Of a stretch of 64,000 bases of DNA, positions 48,236 through 61,600 are shown in pieces (within the stretch, counting starts at the first letter, position 1; each line of letters begins with the position of its first letter). The stretch lies in the NCBI GenBank assembly GCA_013396915.1, contig VWZL01000298.1:366144-430143 (forward strand), written 5' to 3'. Below the pieces are notes generated by a model, which saw nothing but the letters and a program-made list of their open reading frames with translations, made no database searches and was not told the origin of the DNA. The translations under genes were made by a program, and so were the position numbers. The stretch comes from Stercorarius parasiticus. Lineage: Eukaryota > Chordata > Aves > Charadriiformes > Stercorariidae.

Positions 48236-51200
48236 GGTCCTTATGCAATAGCCTCTGTGCCAAAGATGGAAGTCATTCAATTTGCAGAACTGCCATTAAT
48301 TGCTCTCTTGCTGTTAAAAAGGAAGAATAAGAGCTTGAAAAACTCTTGCAGTAGCAGTAGTAGGGACAAAATCAAGACCGGCTTTCATGTGAGACTGGTT
48401 GAATTTATTATTGATGCAATTGCCTACAACAGAAAGAAGGTAGGCCCACTGACCCGAGGAACTCCCTCCCTATACTCTTTCTGGAGTGTCCTAAATGCTC
48501 TTCAAAATTATAGAGCTCTTTTCAGTTCCTCAATCACCTCATCTCTAATTATGCTGAAAAATATTTTGACCCTTTGCTCCATTTCAGTATTCTTACTCAC
48601 AATAGTGTAATGCATTTTAATTAAAAGTAGACTTTTTGATGCAGGTTTTTTTTCCTTCTTCACTGACACCTTGAAATTACAAGGTACTAGGAAGCTGTAA
48701 AAGAAAGTAGCCTGTTCACAGGGTTTTTTTAAATGAAGAAGGTGACAAAAAGAGAAATTCTTGTGGGTGCAAAGCAAATGTTTGGTAAGTAAGTTGTAAG
48801 CACTTCTCTTTATTCCATAATTAAAAGTGAAATGTTCTTTAATGTGCAGTAATAATGTTCAAGCTATGCTATTTTGCAACTAATAATAATATACAACAGC
48901 ATGGGGCATGATAGCTAACAAAGTTTTTCTAGCTTAATATATTGCCCACATCTATCTGTCTTATTTTCCAGTGCCTTGGCCTTTCAACCCAGCCTTTATG
49001 CTGGAAATCTGAGACTGAGTGGAGCAGTAGTTACTTACCTTTTTAAGGAAAGAGTTTGAAGCAAGACTGCTGAGTAGCACAAATAATTCCCATACAGAGC
49101 AGTGTATAATAGATTTCTTTTTCTTGTTTGTTTGCGTCAAATAGAAAAGCTGGAGATGTGACTGCTTGAATCCTTTAGTCCTGGAAAGCCCTAAGTTCTT
49201 TACAAACTTGCACAATGTTATGCAAACAGTGGGGAAAACTGACAGAAAAAAGCAGAGGTCATCAAGACCCAGCAATGTGCATCAATTTTGCTCGCAAATG
49301 AAGGAATAAATTTATCATAGCAGAGGTTGCATTAGTTACCTTAGACATGCACCATTTCCAAGATTTCTCGAGGGGTGAGAATACTGCGTACCAGAGCCAG
49401 CTTCTCCATTAGGCTTTTAACCGCAGTGCTTCCTTGTGTTCCCGATGAGGAGTTAGACTTAGAAGCACAGGGAGGGGAAGCAAGCACACACACAAAAACA
49501 CCAACCCTCTAGCTAAATTAAACTAAAACCTAGGTGAAGCCTCAGTGGGAAGCCTGCTGCACAAATTGGATCTCCAAATGCAGAAAAAATTAATTATGTG
49601 ATGCACAGCAATGAAGTAAGCAACACCTTGAAGTTAACCTGGACAGAGCTATTGATTCAGCAAAAAAATAAGCACTTTGCTTCACCCTCTCTGTTGTTCT
49701 AATGTTAGTTTGGACCGTTGCCTGACCATTTCCAGCTAGCGTTTAGTTCATTTGCAGCTGTTCTAAATGCGCTCTCTTCCCCAGCGGTTCAGACAAAAAC
49801 TGATCCCATCTGAGTTAATACGTTGGTTTGGGGAAAAATACTGTGTGCGCAAAAAAGAGTTTGTTGTAAACACAGCAGAACAGACCTTGCCACCAGCTTG
49901 GAGCTCTGAAGTGGATGGTTCTCAGGGCCTCTAGAGAAGCAGATAGAATTGCTCAAGCAGTTTTGCCTACCTCTGCTCCAATAGTGCCAGTAAATCACTG
50001 GCAACTGACGAGTCTTCTTCTACCCAGAGATACAGAGCTTTCTGCCACCTCCACTTTTACATGCTGCGTAAATGGCAGTGCTGTCCAGAAAGATGACTTG
50101 GGCTGTGCGTGTGAGTGATGCAGGGAGCACACAGCCTACCCAACAGCAGCGGCGAGCGTGCTTTACCTTCATACAGCTGTTGTTAGTCTGTTCTGCAGCC
50201 TGAGAGGGCCTTCCGAACAGCAGTGCCCACCTCACTGCTCAGAAACACTATGAGAGCCACAGCGTTGCTGACCAAAAGCTTTCTGTTCCAGATCCACTGT
50301 GCTGATCAAAACCAGCGCCTAGCTCTCGATGCAGCACGGCACTGAGGACTGATGCTGCTAGAGCGTGCTACTACACATGCCTCTGTGGTCATTCTGCCTC
50401 TTCGTTCAGCCACAGTCACACCTCCTGCTTGCCTTTGGGCATGGGCATCTTTAGCAACCACCTCCTCCCAGGGATCTGTTCCGCGGAGTTGTCTTGACTG
50501 ACAGACACCTGAATTAGCTGGGAGCAAGCTCAGCCACAGGACACTTCATGTGAGGGGTTCTTGATTCCAGGTTTTTTATTTCCCTCCTTGGTTTAGCAGA
50601 GCCAAGATTTATTGACCTTCAAGCCATGCCATAAAACCCTGCTGTTGGTCTTGGCTTTTCCCAAGGAGGCTACAGAGGCAGACTGAGGCCCTATGGAACT
50701 TTCTGCTGGAGTACTTTTTCAGATCCTGAGCTATTAAAGTCTCTGTACTTTATAATGATTGCTGTTGTGCCTGAAGTTTCAGTCGACTGCCTCTATATAA
50801 AACAAAAATAATCAATCAATATATCGTTCTTTATGGACAATGATAAAATCCCATTATTTTTTTGTGGTTTATCTTTTTTACTTCAGCTTCCACTGTTTTA
50901 CAGGAACATGAAGGAAATTAAGAGACATTTAAAAGAAAAAAATTTACCTTTTGCTTCTTATTTGTCAGACAAGTCAGGGCCAAAATATTGCATGTAAGAG
51001 CTTCTAATCAACTTTCTCTTTTCCTGTCCTCTACTTTTGCAACAATGAAGACTAAGTAAAATTTTCCACTGTCTTAATTAGGAAGAAAGCAACTTTGTCT
51101 CAGAATGAAAATAAGGCACTCCCCTCCCCACCAGCACTTCAGAGTCCTTTCAGCTGACTCACACAACAGCCCTGGAAGAGCATGATCTCACTTTGCAGAA

Positions 51201-53609
51201 GGTCTTAACAGCTGACGTCTGGTGGATTGAAGTTTGTCAACACTAAGGCATTATTCTTTAGGGCAGGAAAAAACTTACAGTCATGAGACTGGGGTGAGGA
51301 TACAGAAATCTAGGTATGGTGGTGCGTTATTTCACTTTAAGAAGAAATGCGAATGTAGACCGATTCCCTGAAGTTTTCCTAGAAGTAAATCTGCTAGACT
51401 GTGAAATAGTTTTAGAACAGAGAGAGTCTGTAGTAGAGGGGGGAAAAAAGTAGTCCAAAAAACCATTAAGCCCATTGAAGGCTTCTATTGCATTTATTAA
51501 TTCTAGGCAAAAAGCAAACTGGGCTGGATTCACAAAAGGGTTAGATGGCACTGTAAACTTCAGCTTTGCCATTTTTGCCATTAGCCTTGGCACCAAATGT
51601 AAAAGCCAGCAGTCAACTACAGATGGAATTCAAAGAAGATGGCATGGTCTGCAAAAAAACCCTAAGACAGCTCAGGTGAATTTTCTCATAAGCAAAACAA
51701 GTGGCATTAGACTTGCTCTTCAAACAAATTTAAGGCCTTGACTCTAGGCTGAAGCTTAGCATTTCTCTCCCCTTGGGATCTGGATCCATGTAACATTCCC
51801 TGTCCAAGAAACGAGTAAGAAATCAAGCCTCAAATCTTTCCTTTACCAGAGTGGAGTTTGACTTTACAACATCCTAGTTGACTGCTCTAAACAGCCTATA
51901 TTAATTTTGATATAAGAAGAATAGTTACCTCCATATTACATTTTCTGAGCAGTATAATGTATTCAAAGGATGTCTGCCATATTAAATCCTAGCTGCAGAT
52001 ACAGAGTATGAGTCCTACTGGGGCTTAAGCACAGGTTAAGCTCAAAGTGGCTTCACTTTATCAAAACAGCCAATTTTGCATACAGTACAGAAATAATAGC
52101 CAATAATCTACATAACAAATCTGTGGGCGTCTCTAGCATCACACAAGAGCTCTGAAGTTTAACATGTCAGACATGAGTATCTTAAGAGACATTTAGTCAC
52201 ACGGCTTCTCCCCCTCCCCAAGTTGTGATGGTAGCAAATGAAACTGTAAAACCCTAAAACAGATTCACTTTCCTGGCTTGTATTTTCAACTTCAACATTT
52301 GACCTTGGATTATCTGTTCCAGGAAATTTTCCATTGCTAAAAAGCTCTCTACACTCATGAGTCACCCATGACCCTCTGTCCCTCTGAACACCAAACTATC
52401 TGAGAATGCCAAACATCATGACCTTGAATACGGTCTGAACTTCAGTTTCTCCAGCTCACTACTTTCAGCTCCAAATGGGAAGCAAACTACCAGGAACAAC
52501 GAAAACAGTTTTCCCATCCCTGATTCACTGACCAACACAGGACTTTTCTGAAACACATTGCTTCTTTGCTTCTTAGAATTGGTTTGAGACCTGGAGCAGA
52601 ACTACATTACAGGGCATTAAATATGAAGTGGACTAAGCGAACAACAAGCATATGACCAATGAAAACCTTGACGGTCTTAATATATGATACTACATCGTTA
52701 TGATTTCAGGTAGCCAGTTCAATTAAACAGTTAAGTGCTTTAGTGACAGAAAAGACCCAGAAAAGTTAGTCAAAGTTGTCATTGACTTTGATGTCTATTT
52801 TTAACACACTCGGTCCCTTGGTGCCACTAAGTTGTTGCAGGTTAATTAATGACTGCATAAATGTAAAGAGCTTTACGTTTCCTTTCATTTAGGGAACACA
52901 GACTATGTTTCAAGGAAAAACAGAAAGCTCATCAACCTGAGTTACCCAAAATGATTCAGAGCAAAATATAGACACTAAGACAAAGCCCATCATTAACATA
53001 GTAGGGCAAGGACGTTGAGTATGACTTTGTTAGGAAAGGGGGGCATACCATTCCCAGTGAATAAAGTTAATCATTAGGCCTTTTTTTCTCTCCATGAGTT
53101 ACCTGTTAAGTCCCAGTTGCTTCAAGTTTGCTTAATGCAGCCCTTGGATTCTTCATAAACATATGGCACAAATATTAATGAGTCACTGTTGCCCCAATGT
53201 AATTGGTCATCTAACCAAATGGCTCCGTTTGCATTCCTTGATTGGATTACCTCATTTTCTTTACAGAAGTGTCTAAAAATTGATTGTAGCTTTGTTTCTT
53301 TCAGAAGGATTTTTTCATTACCAACCCCACCTTTGCCCAAACTACCTGCCCCAACTCCTTGGCCTTAAAATGATTTCTTAACCCTTATGTTCCTGCGCAA
53401 CAAGCTCATCTTCTGTCTCCAGTTTTAATTGTCAGCCTATGTTAACGAGCATGGCTATGGTAGCTTTAGCCTAAATGACTCTTGTGTTATTTACACACTT
53501 ATGGATAACACTTTTTCCTTCCATAACTTCAGTTGGTCAGCTAAATATTCACAAAATAGGAGACTGGAAGAGATTGTAAATGCCAGTAAAACAAGTGTGT
53601 ATACATACC

Positions 53610-53627
53610 TTTTTTTTTTTTTTTTTT
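53610..53627. repeat. Poly-T run
   Basis: A run of 18 T. No LINE or SINE body is recognisable on the strand for which this would be a poly-A tail. Confidence 0.9.
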
Positions 53628-55475
53628 ATATCTTCATCCTGCTGGAGGCAAAAGAAACCCCTAGCATCTATAAAGATCTGAACCACACATGACCACAACC
53701 ATTCCTCCTAGAGTTAAATGCTAATACTTTTAGATAAACAGAACTTATTTATAATAACACCATCTGTGGGGTTCTGATAATGTTGGGGGAGGAGATTGAT
53801 TTATCTTGCATTTTAAATAGAGATGGCCGCTGGCATCAAAATCCAGATCTAGCTTTTAGACACCTAGTTATCAGGGAATTTCACATTCAGGATACTGAAT
53901 CCCTCACCAGAATGTCTCCATAATACCAGTGGACAAGAACTATGAGGTGACATAATGGTAGCACAGATCAGTTCCTCCTTCTCCCCAAAGCAGGCAGCAT
54001 GCCCAGATGGAGCACAATGCAGAATTCCCTCAGTAATGAAAAGAACTAGGAGTTAGGACTGGATTTGTTGTCCAGGTTTTTAATTGGCACATCATGTGAC
54101 ATAAAGGTCTCAACATTTTTTGTAATCAATTGAGGTTATTACTGTACTTTGTTGTCCCAGGAAAACAGTATGCAGCTTTACTTTTGGACAGAGGCCTGCA
54201 GACCCAACAAACCTCCACTAAAAAGACTATATAATACAAATATAATACTTCCCACCCCAAACCTTTTGCCATGCCCTTTCTGTTTTCTCATTTCATTCAG
54301 GGTCACTTGTACTGCACTACCAAAGGAGGTGCACCTAGGACTGGAGCCCACATGAGCCACTGTGCTGCATGATCCCATGCTCAATATTATACTTAATAAG
54401 TTGTAAACTTTTATTATTCAAAGTACTCGCTCTTATAAACTTGATAGCTACCACAATTGTAGCCGCTGAAACAAAAGTGGTTGGTATGGGTGAGTACTAA
54501 CATCCTCTATCTTCAGACAAGGCACAGTGACCTGAGAATTCAGTGTCACAAATAACACTGTGGAGACGCTGGTTCTGTGATACCCTATGGGCTTCACAGC
54601 AGCACCCTATGGGGAAAGGAAAGGAACTGTGAGACTTCAGATCTTAAGTCCTGCTCTCTTTTGCATACCTACTCCTTTACCCACCTGAACAGTGACAGTA
54701 GATGGTATATCTGATTAAAGAAAAGAAACCTGAAATGCGTCAAAAATACATGAAGCAGATAAAATCAACATCGTACTCCACCTACAACAGTTTTTAATTC
54801 AGTACTTGATCATTTCCTGATAGATATCAAGAAAAGATAAGAAAGAAAACACAGGATGATCCCCCCTTTGAAAACCAAAATCAGTCTTGCTAAGGTAAGT
54901 CTAAACAAAAGTCATTTATTGTACACCAGCATTTCCTTCCTGTGACCTTTTAACTCCCTATATCCCTACCACAGCCTTTTTGATTAGAGAACCCACATTC
55001 AACCTGTGAAGGCATGGGAAAAAATGGTAGGCTTCAGTAATGAATGACCATATAGGCACAAAGCCATCAAATGAACAAAGAAGCATCAAGAACCCAAATT
55101 CCGGCATTTGCTAACTTTTGAATATTTAAGTAAATTTGTAAACCAATATTTTTGTAATGTTTTTTCACTTAGTGCCTAGGGTTTGCAGGTGTGAAAACAA
55201 TGGATCTATAAATAAGTTGCATACAATTCTGTACATTCGTCTCTCAGTTGGACAAGAGGGTTGCAGAGGAAAAATGGCTGCTGCTCTTGCCAGACAGGAC
55301 ACAGTACTCTTGTATATATAATGCAGGCTTTGAACACATAGCCAAGCTAATTTATGTACTAGAAGCAATATAACAGTGTTAGTGCCACCAGCACCATCAA
55401 GGTGAATTTGCTGCCAGGCGTCTGAACCTCGCTCAGGAATCTCCCCACAGCACTCCACGTAGACACACTGCACAG

Positions 55476-55500
55476 ACACACACACACACACACACACACC
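55476..55500. repeat. (CA)n microsatellite
   Basis: About 12 uninterrupted CA units, likely polymorphic. Confidence 0.95.
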
Positions 55501-55899
55501 CCTTCTGCGGCATGCTGCAAGGTGTCTGAGGAGCAGAGCCGGTAAATAGATGCGATGCTGCAAGAGGAGAGATTGAAAGACACTTGAGAAAGGCTCTGAT
55601 ACACATGAGGCAACATCACGTATGTGTGAGCGCTACGTGTGAACCTGATACATGTCAGGCAGCATCACGGAAGAAGCAGTGGGTGTGTGCACCCACAGAT
55701 TTTTCTCTAAGTAGCCAAATATATCCACGTCTCCCGGCCACCCCATGCCAGGCTCCAGGTCTCGGGAAGAGCAGCAGCTCAGAGGGCAGGGATGAGCACT
55801 GCTGATGCTGCCGCAAAGGAAAAGGATCTGAGAGAGTAGCTGCGCTCACCAAGGCAATGAGGACAGGAGACAAGGAAAACGGACACCGGTACTTGGGCT

Positions 55900-56062
55900 C
55901 AGTTCTCTAAGAGACAAGCACTGCTCTGGCAATACCTGGCTGGAAAGTGTGGAAGATGGTGACCGCCCTCAGCCAATCCCAGCAGGAGAGAGGAGCCGGG
56001 GGCTGCAGAAGGAGCTGCTGGCTCCCCTGGCCCTGGCAGAAACCTGCGGGAGGCTGCGGGGA
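55900..56062 (+). other. GC-rich open segment with a donor-like end
   Basis: A GC-rich patch stays open in one plus frame and ends in ...GGCTGCGGGGAG followed by GTGAGAAAT, a good splice-donor match. The frame gives an ERSRGLQKELLAPLALAETC-type helix-prone peptide. An upstream acceptor (CAGTTCTCTAAG, ending about 55911) is weak. It could be a decayed or lineage-specific exon or simply GC-rich DNA. Its splice phase in this frame would not join the exon-like frame at 58473, so there is no support for both belonging to one transcript. Confidence 0.15.
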
Positions 56063-56499
56063 GGTGAGAAATCACCCCGACAACACATTTCACCTGGCAG
56101 CCCGACATTGTTTATCAGCATAATAAAAAGTGCCAATACTCACCACCTGTCTAAAATATGCAGTAATAATAAACACAGTTACAGGGCATATTATGGTCAA
56201 TGATGAGATATTAATTTATACCCCTGGAAGAAGGGAAGGAAGGCAGAGGCTGCAATGCCTTACAGGGGACAAAGCTTGCTATGGATGAGGCCAAGGCCTT
56301 TTTCTCTCTGATGAGAAGAAATGGAAAATTGCATTGATTTTTTTTGTGGGTTTTTTTTTAGTTTTAAAATAATATCCCTGTTTATATGATCAAGTTACAG
56401 AAACAAACAGCCAGGATATTACCTTTCCGTTCCAGTGTCAGCTGGTAATATCTGCGTGAGAGCACGCTTTGGTTTTGTACAGAATTAAAAATAAATTCA

Positions 56500-57071
56500 T
56501 TCAGGTATATGTATGTAGGGGGTCCCCCAATGTCAGGGCTTCCCTGAGGTGCCGGGAGCGGCAGGGGGTCCCAATGGGGGTCTGCCAGGGCTGGGCCTGG
56601 CAGCCAGGGCACCGGGGCAGCCCCAACCCCAGGCATGGATCTCCCCCCTGGGGACAGGCTGAGGCTGGGACATGGCTGAGGGAGTTGGGATTGTTCAACC
56701 TGGAGAAGAGAAGGCTCCAGGGAGACCTTATAGCAGCCTTCCAGTATCCAAAGGGTGCCTACAAGAAAGTTGGAGAGGGACTTTTTACAAGGGCATATAG
56801 TGATGGGACAAGGGGTAACAGCTTCAAACTGGAAGAGGGTAGATTTAGATTTGATATCAAGCAGAAATTTTAAACTATGAGGGTGGTGAGACACTGGAAC
56901 AGGTTGCCCAGGGAAGCTGTGGAAGCCCAATCCCTGGAAGTGTTAAAGGCCAGACTGGATGGGGCTTTGAGCAGCCTGGTCTAGTGGGAGGTGTCCCTGC
57001 CCAGGGCAGGGGGTTTGTAACCAGATGATTTTTAAGGTCCCTTCCAACCCAAACCATTCTATGATTCTATG
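56500..57071 (+). mobile_element. CR1 3' end, 5'-truncated
   Basis: Clear CR1 3' UTR sequence runs from about 56675 (GGGATTGTTCAACCTGGAGA) to the terminal ATTCTATGATTCTATG at 57071. The GC-rich 56510-56670 section before it may still be CR1 but is less certain. The copy carries the same GATATCAAGCAG variant as the 31.2 and 33.4 kb fragments. Its 5' truncation point is several hundred bases further upstream than at 31197, so the two loci look like separate integrations rather than one duplicated block. Confidence 0.88.
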
Positions 57072-57532
57072 GGCCTCCGGGTGGACTCAGCTCCGGGGCC
57101 CCATGTCCTGGCAGGGCAGGTCTGTGGGGCAGATAGGCCCTGCTGTGGCATCACTGGGGCAGGGGTTGATGGCCCTGGGGTGCTGACATGGGGTGCTGGG
57201 CCCTAGTCAGGGTGGGAGTAGCCCCAGGGTTGGGCAGGGACAGACAGGGCTACGGATGNCACGTTCATGGCAGGCAAAAGAAATGGCAACATGCAGCACT
57301 CTCTCACCAACCTCTGCCTCATTGACTGAGCTTTAGTCCTTCTTCCCCCCGACCCCAGCTCTGACCTAGACCTTTTATGGGGTGACTTTTTTCTTCCCAC
57401 TTTGGGCTGTTTTCCCCAAGGACAGTGAGAAGCCATCCACGAGCTGCCATCACCGCCAGCACCATCCTTCCGGCAAAGGAGGGGAGGTCACAGGCTGTGC
57501 AGGGCTCTCTCAGTGCCACCTAACACCAGAGT
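57072..57532 (+). repeat. CR1-linked 3' tail repeat, copy 3
   Basis: About 461 bp follow the CR1 terminus and are homologous to 31385-31852 and 33722-34117. Identity to those copies is about 92 percent over the last 310 bp. Homology ends at CCAGAGT, and the following AAAACCTGG is unrelated to the sequence after copy 1. One N at 57259 replaces a few bases (the CCTTCA seen in the other copies). Confidence 0.7.
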
Positions 57533-58472
57533 AAAACCTGGTTATTTCTAGTGCAAATTTGGATGGGTGGCCTGACTGCCAAGTAAAAATATATAGATTA
57601 TCTGTGCACAGCAGCATTTTTACCTACAAAGGCCAGGGAGTCACCTTCCACCCATGAATAAGAGCTTTGTGAGTACCTCTGCATGATAGAAACTGCAGGT
57701 GGTTATTTTAAGTGAATGTATTTTAGCAGATTTATTCTATTTTTTAATTTGGAAAGGCAACAACTATCTTTCAGGGCAGGATTTCACGGGGTTTTTTCTG
57801 CAGTTTATACAGAAACTTGCGGTGGTCAGTCAGGCCACCCATGTTGAACACAACCTCACAAACATCACTGATTATCTGCATAGTACAGAGAACTTATGCT
57901 GTATTTTGCCTTTGCGTTAACATCAGCTGTAAAAACACTGTCATTTGAAAAAGCCAGACTATGCATAGAGTGGTAAGGGCTGGCACCAAGTCACTCAACA
58001 ACTGCATGTTTTTCTATATTATGGTACTGGTTAAGAACATAGTTGGCTGGGAATTTTTCAACAAAGGACTTATTTTTGGCCATGAAATTTCAATTAGCTC
58101 AAACTTAATTTAATGTCATGGTCATCAGTGTGGTTCACTATTTTCCAGAAAATTATATGACTCAAGAGCACATCATAAGAAATAACCATGAGCTTAACTG
58201 TAGTGAAAGAGGTGGACATCTTCATACCATGTCTATAGCTTCTTACAGATAGCCCTCTGCCTGTAACTTTAGACCTACGATGGAAGGGGGAGTTAGCCCT
58301 AAACTTAGAAACATGGTTACGTACGGCAGCAACTGAGCAACCGAGCACTCCCGTACTTAAGTGTGGGGTCATCTAGGATAAGACTGGGGCTTCACTCCCC
58401 TTGTCTAGCAGCACAACTGGGAGGAAAAGGCAGATGGAGGAGCACACCTTCCCCTGACTTGCTGCCCTCCAG
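57533..58472. other. Unique DNA between tail repeat and exon-like frame
   Basis: I recognise no gene or repeat. If 58473-58682 is an exon, this would be the end of its upstream intron. The last 27 bases are a pyrimidine-rich tract. Confidence 0.45.
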
Positions 58473-58682
58473 CTGGAAGGCAAAGACGGAGTCCAAGCAC
58501 TCATGTACAGGAAGGAGGAAGAAAACCAGCAAAAGGAAAAGGTCCTGCTGGGTGAAAAGCAGACATCCTTGGGCCACCTGCAGGCTGAGCAGAGGGGGCA
58601 GCTACAGTATCTAAAGAAGTGGGGGTGCACAAAGGACTGGCTCAAGCTCTTTGCCACGTGCTCCCAGGGACACACAGATTAA
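58473..58682 (+). CDS. Possible exon, coiled-coil-like, product unknown
   Basis: A pyrimidine-rich tract (58448-58470) ends in CAG at 58470-58472, a strong splice-acceptor match. It is followed by 69 open codons to TAA at 58680-58682. An in-frame TGA stands a few codons upstream of the acceptor, as expected for intron sequence. The peptide is charged and helix-prone: LEGKDGVQALMYRKEEENQQ, then KEKVLLGEKQTSLGHLQAEQ, then RGQLQYLKK, with Leu/Val spacing compatible with a coiled coil. It could be a terminal exon, or end earlier at AA/GTGGGG (58618/58619, a weak donor). I recognise no specific protein. The alternatives are a decayed exon or chance. The opposite-strand open frame (58373-58675) has no such features. 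Confidence 0.3.
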   Translation: MEGKDGVQALMYRKEEENQQKEKVLLGEKQTSLGHLQAEQRGQLQYLKKWGCTKDWLKLFATCSQGHTD

Positions 58683-61600
58683 CAGTCAGGTTTCTAGCCA
58701 TATTTTAGCTAATGCTAACTCAGTCATGTCTAGATTTTAGCAGGGCAAACCACTCTTAGCGGGCATCTTAAATACAACTTATATTCAAATATATGTGGCC
58801 AGATAAAAATCTCCCTGCAGTGTCTGATTCAAGAACGTTAATTAGCACATTAAAACAACTGCAAGTCCCAGGAGAGAAAAACCTTGGGATGCTGCTATTT
58901 AAATGTAAACCCAAATTTTACTGATGGCCTTGCAGAAAGATGGGGAGCTTTCTGTTTGCTGTCAGCTTTTGGGGCAGAGGTACTTTTACTACAAGGAACA
59001 CTGGAGAGCAAAGATGCAGGAAAACAATTATTTTCCTGTCTGATTATTTGGGGCAGGGATTAGACCCATTCATGGCTTTCCTGTACATTTGTACCATCTT
59101 TCTGTGGCATAATATGTGGCATGCCCCCCCTAGAAATGAAATAAAGAAAAGATGACAGTCTCACAAATTGGTGAATTTGAGGGCAAATGTGTTCTAGAAA
59201 TCTCACTTAGAAATTTTCTTGGTGTGCTACATAAAATCAAATGGAAGATTCTCACTGCCCCCACTTCCTTTAGTTGTGTCAAGAATTATTTAGAACTGGC
59301 CTTGTTGCCTACCAAAAATCTATGCTCTTTCTCTCTCCCACACGTATACACATGCACTCCCACACTGCCGCACTGGTGTGTGCACACATCTCTCCAGCTG
59401 TGTCCTGGAGGTTCCCGGGAGCCTGAAGGGAATGCTCATGAAACATGACTTTCACAGATTCTCGGTCCATCTGGAACACTAGGGCAGCATATGGTGGGGC
59501 AGCACAGTAACTGTTTGTGGACATGTCAGACTATTTTTGCCTTGTGTATTACCTGATTAAGGTAAGAGAAGACGTGCCGATATAAGCCTCTTTCTCCCAC
59601 ATTAACCCTCTCCAATTTTATTTTTCAATTTAAAAAGAAAGGATGTTTCGGCCAGCCCTGCAGGGATAGTATTCCCTGAAAGGTACAAGAATGCTCACAT
59701 AAACACACTGTTGCTGATACAATTATACCAGCTTAGCATAGGCAGAGATAAAAAAAGAAAGGTGTGCAAGGGAAGAATGTTTTTTAATATAAATTGTAGG
59801 GTTATCCCTGGGGCTGGAGAAAAAGGTACAGTTAAAAAAAAAAAAAAAGATTAGGAAATAATAACTAAAGCTGCATGCTTTATTACTTCAGGTAAAAATA
59901 TCTTATGAATAATATAATCATTGTCTCTGGTTATTGGGTATGAAAAAGATAAGTGTAATCAGTGTACTGTGATACAGGAACATTAACACTTTCACATTGA
60001 CTGGATACAGACTTAGAAATGAGTTAAGAATCACTGGGTCATCTAAGTGGAGGGTTATTCTATACACAGGCCCCTAGGTCAATTCAAATTATTTAATTTA
60101 TTTCAGTGACCACAGGGGCCTAACCATCCCTGTGCCTGCATTTTTATCTTGCAGTCCTGTTAGCATAGGTTTAATTCTGGGCAATCAGAAAGGCTAGACT
60201 AACAAGGCAGTGTACCAAAATGCAGGCTCTTGTAGGGTTAATAATAGAACCACAAAGAGAAATGACTCAAATTATACCAAGGACATTTTATTACCCAGCA
60301 GCCTTAATCAGTATTTTTTTTTTACACATTATTATACCAAGGGTCCTTTCAGTGCTCATTGGCTTGTTACAAGCATTAAAAGAGGGGACGATGCTTTGCA
60401 ATTAATTCCATGTCTTACCCTGAGTCTCACTATTTTCTCTGAGTAGAGTTGGGAGGAAGCAGACAGATGCAGCCCACCTCGCTGCTGAAAGCTGTCCAAA
60501 AATTACCAGGAAAGAATGTGAAATAAGTTTACTGGCGTGCTACATTTTCACTCATTTCTTTCACAGACAGTTGGGACCACTGTAGCCATTTACCCACAGA
60601 CCATATTTATTGCCGAGGCATGCAGGTTTTTTGTGACCCATCATCCCTCCCCACTGCCTGTGATCCCCAGGCTGGTTTCACTAAGGGGTCGGTATGTGTA
60701 ATACTCCCACTAATGTGTTTTGGAGCTGTGAAAATTTAGCACTTTGGCTGAAGTGAAAGATTTTAAGATAGCTGCTAGTTAGCAGTGTTTCTCTAGAAGT
60801 TTCAGATCTGGTGGCTTTCTAGAAAAGAGAAAGAAAGAAGAAGAGACTACAGTAGGGCCAAAAGAAAAAAAGACACCAAAGCACTGATGAGACAAGTCAG
60901 GGAAGAATTAGTGCCTAGAGTCTGTACTGAAATATTGACAAATATAGTCATGGTTCAATTTGAATTTAAATTAAGTCAGCTACACAACCAGCTGTACGAG
61001 CATCTTGACCCCACAGACAGAAAAGATGAAAAGCCTGCTCTCAAATAAGGTACAACAGTGTTGAAGGAAAAAAATCAACAACACTCATGGGCTAATACAA
61101 TATGCAGCCAGGCTGTGAAATTCCCAATGGCCTTGTGCTCTTATTTTCCAGGAAGTTAGGAAATTCATGTTATCCCTTTAGTCATACTCTACAATGGATC
61201 AATAGGTTTAAGCTTCTCATTGGTTTCACTTTTGATGTGAAACTGATATTCTCACAGATGGTAGGATGTTACCACATCTCTGTTGCCCCTTCAATTGTGA
61301 AAAGCTTCAGCTGAAGTTATCACAGTTTAGTGACCAAAAATGAATTTTTAGAAAAGGAGAAATTACCTGCACTGAACGTCTTCTTAGGATGATATTTAAG
61401 GATGAAACAAGCAATGGAGAGCTGACAGCCATCAGGTGTCCTTATGTGAAGCATTACAAAGCCAGTTTGGACCTCAGCAGCATCTAAGCAAGCACCATCC
61501 AAGGCAATGTTAAACATCCTGTGGAAGGTTCTCTATCAGGTAGGATTCAAAACTTGGTATATATTGTTTTGCAGCTCCAAAAAGGAAACAATGCCCAGTG

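Larger units (their letters stand above)
48236..56499. other. Long gene-free stretch
   Basis: I recognise no gene or named transposon. Simple repeats are T18 at 53610-53627 and (CA)n at 55476-55500. A GC-richer section at 55700-56062 is described separately. Weak MIR-like traces near 51150-51230 and 52420-52480 are too decayed to call. Confidence 0.5.

Noticed and set aside
51150..51230. Possible inverted MIR fragment
   Set aside because: Only a short ACAACAGCCCT...TTTGCAGA resemblance is present, too little to support a call.
52420..52480. Possible MIR fragment
   Set aside because: ATGACCTTGAA and CTTCAGTTTCTCC fit in order, but the rest does not align.
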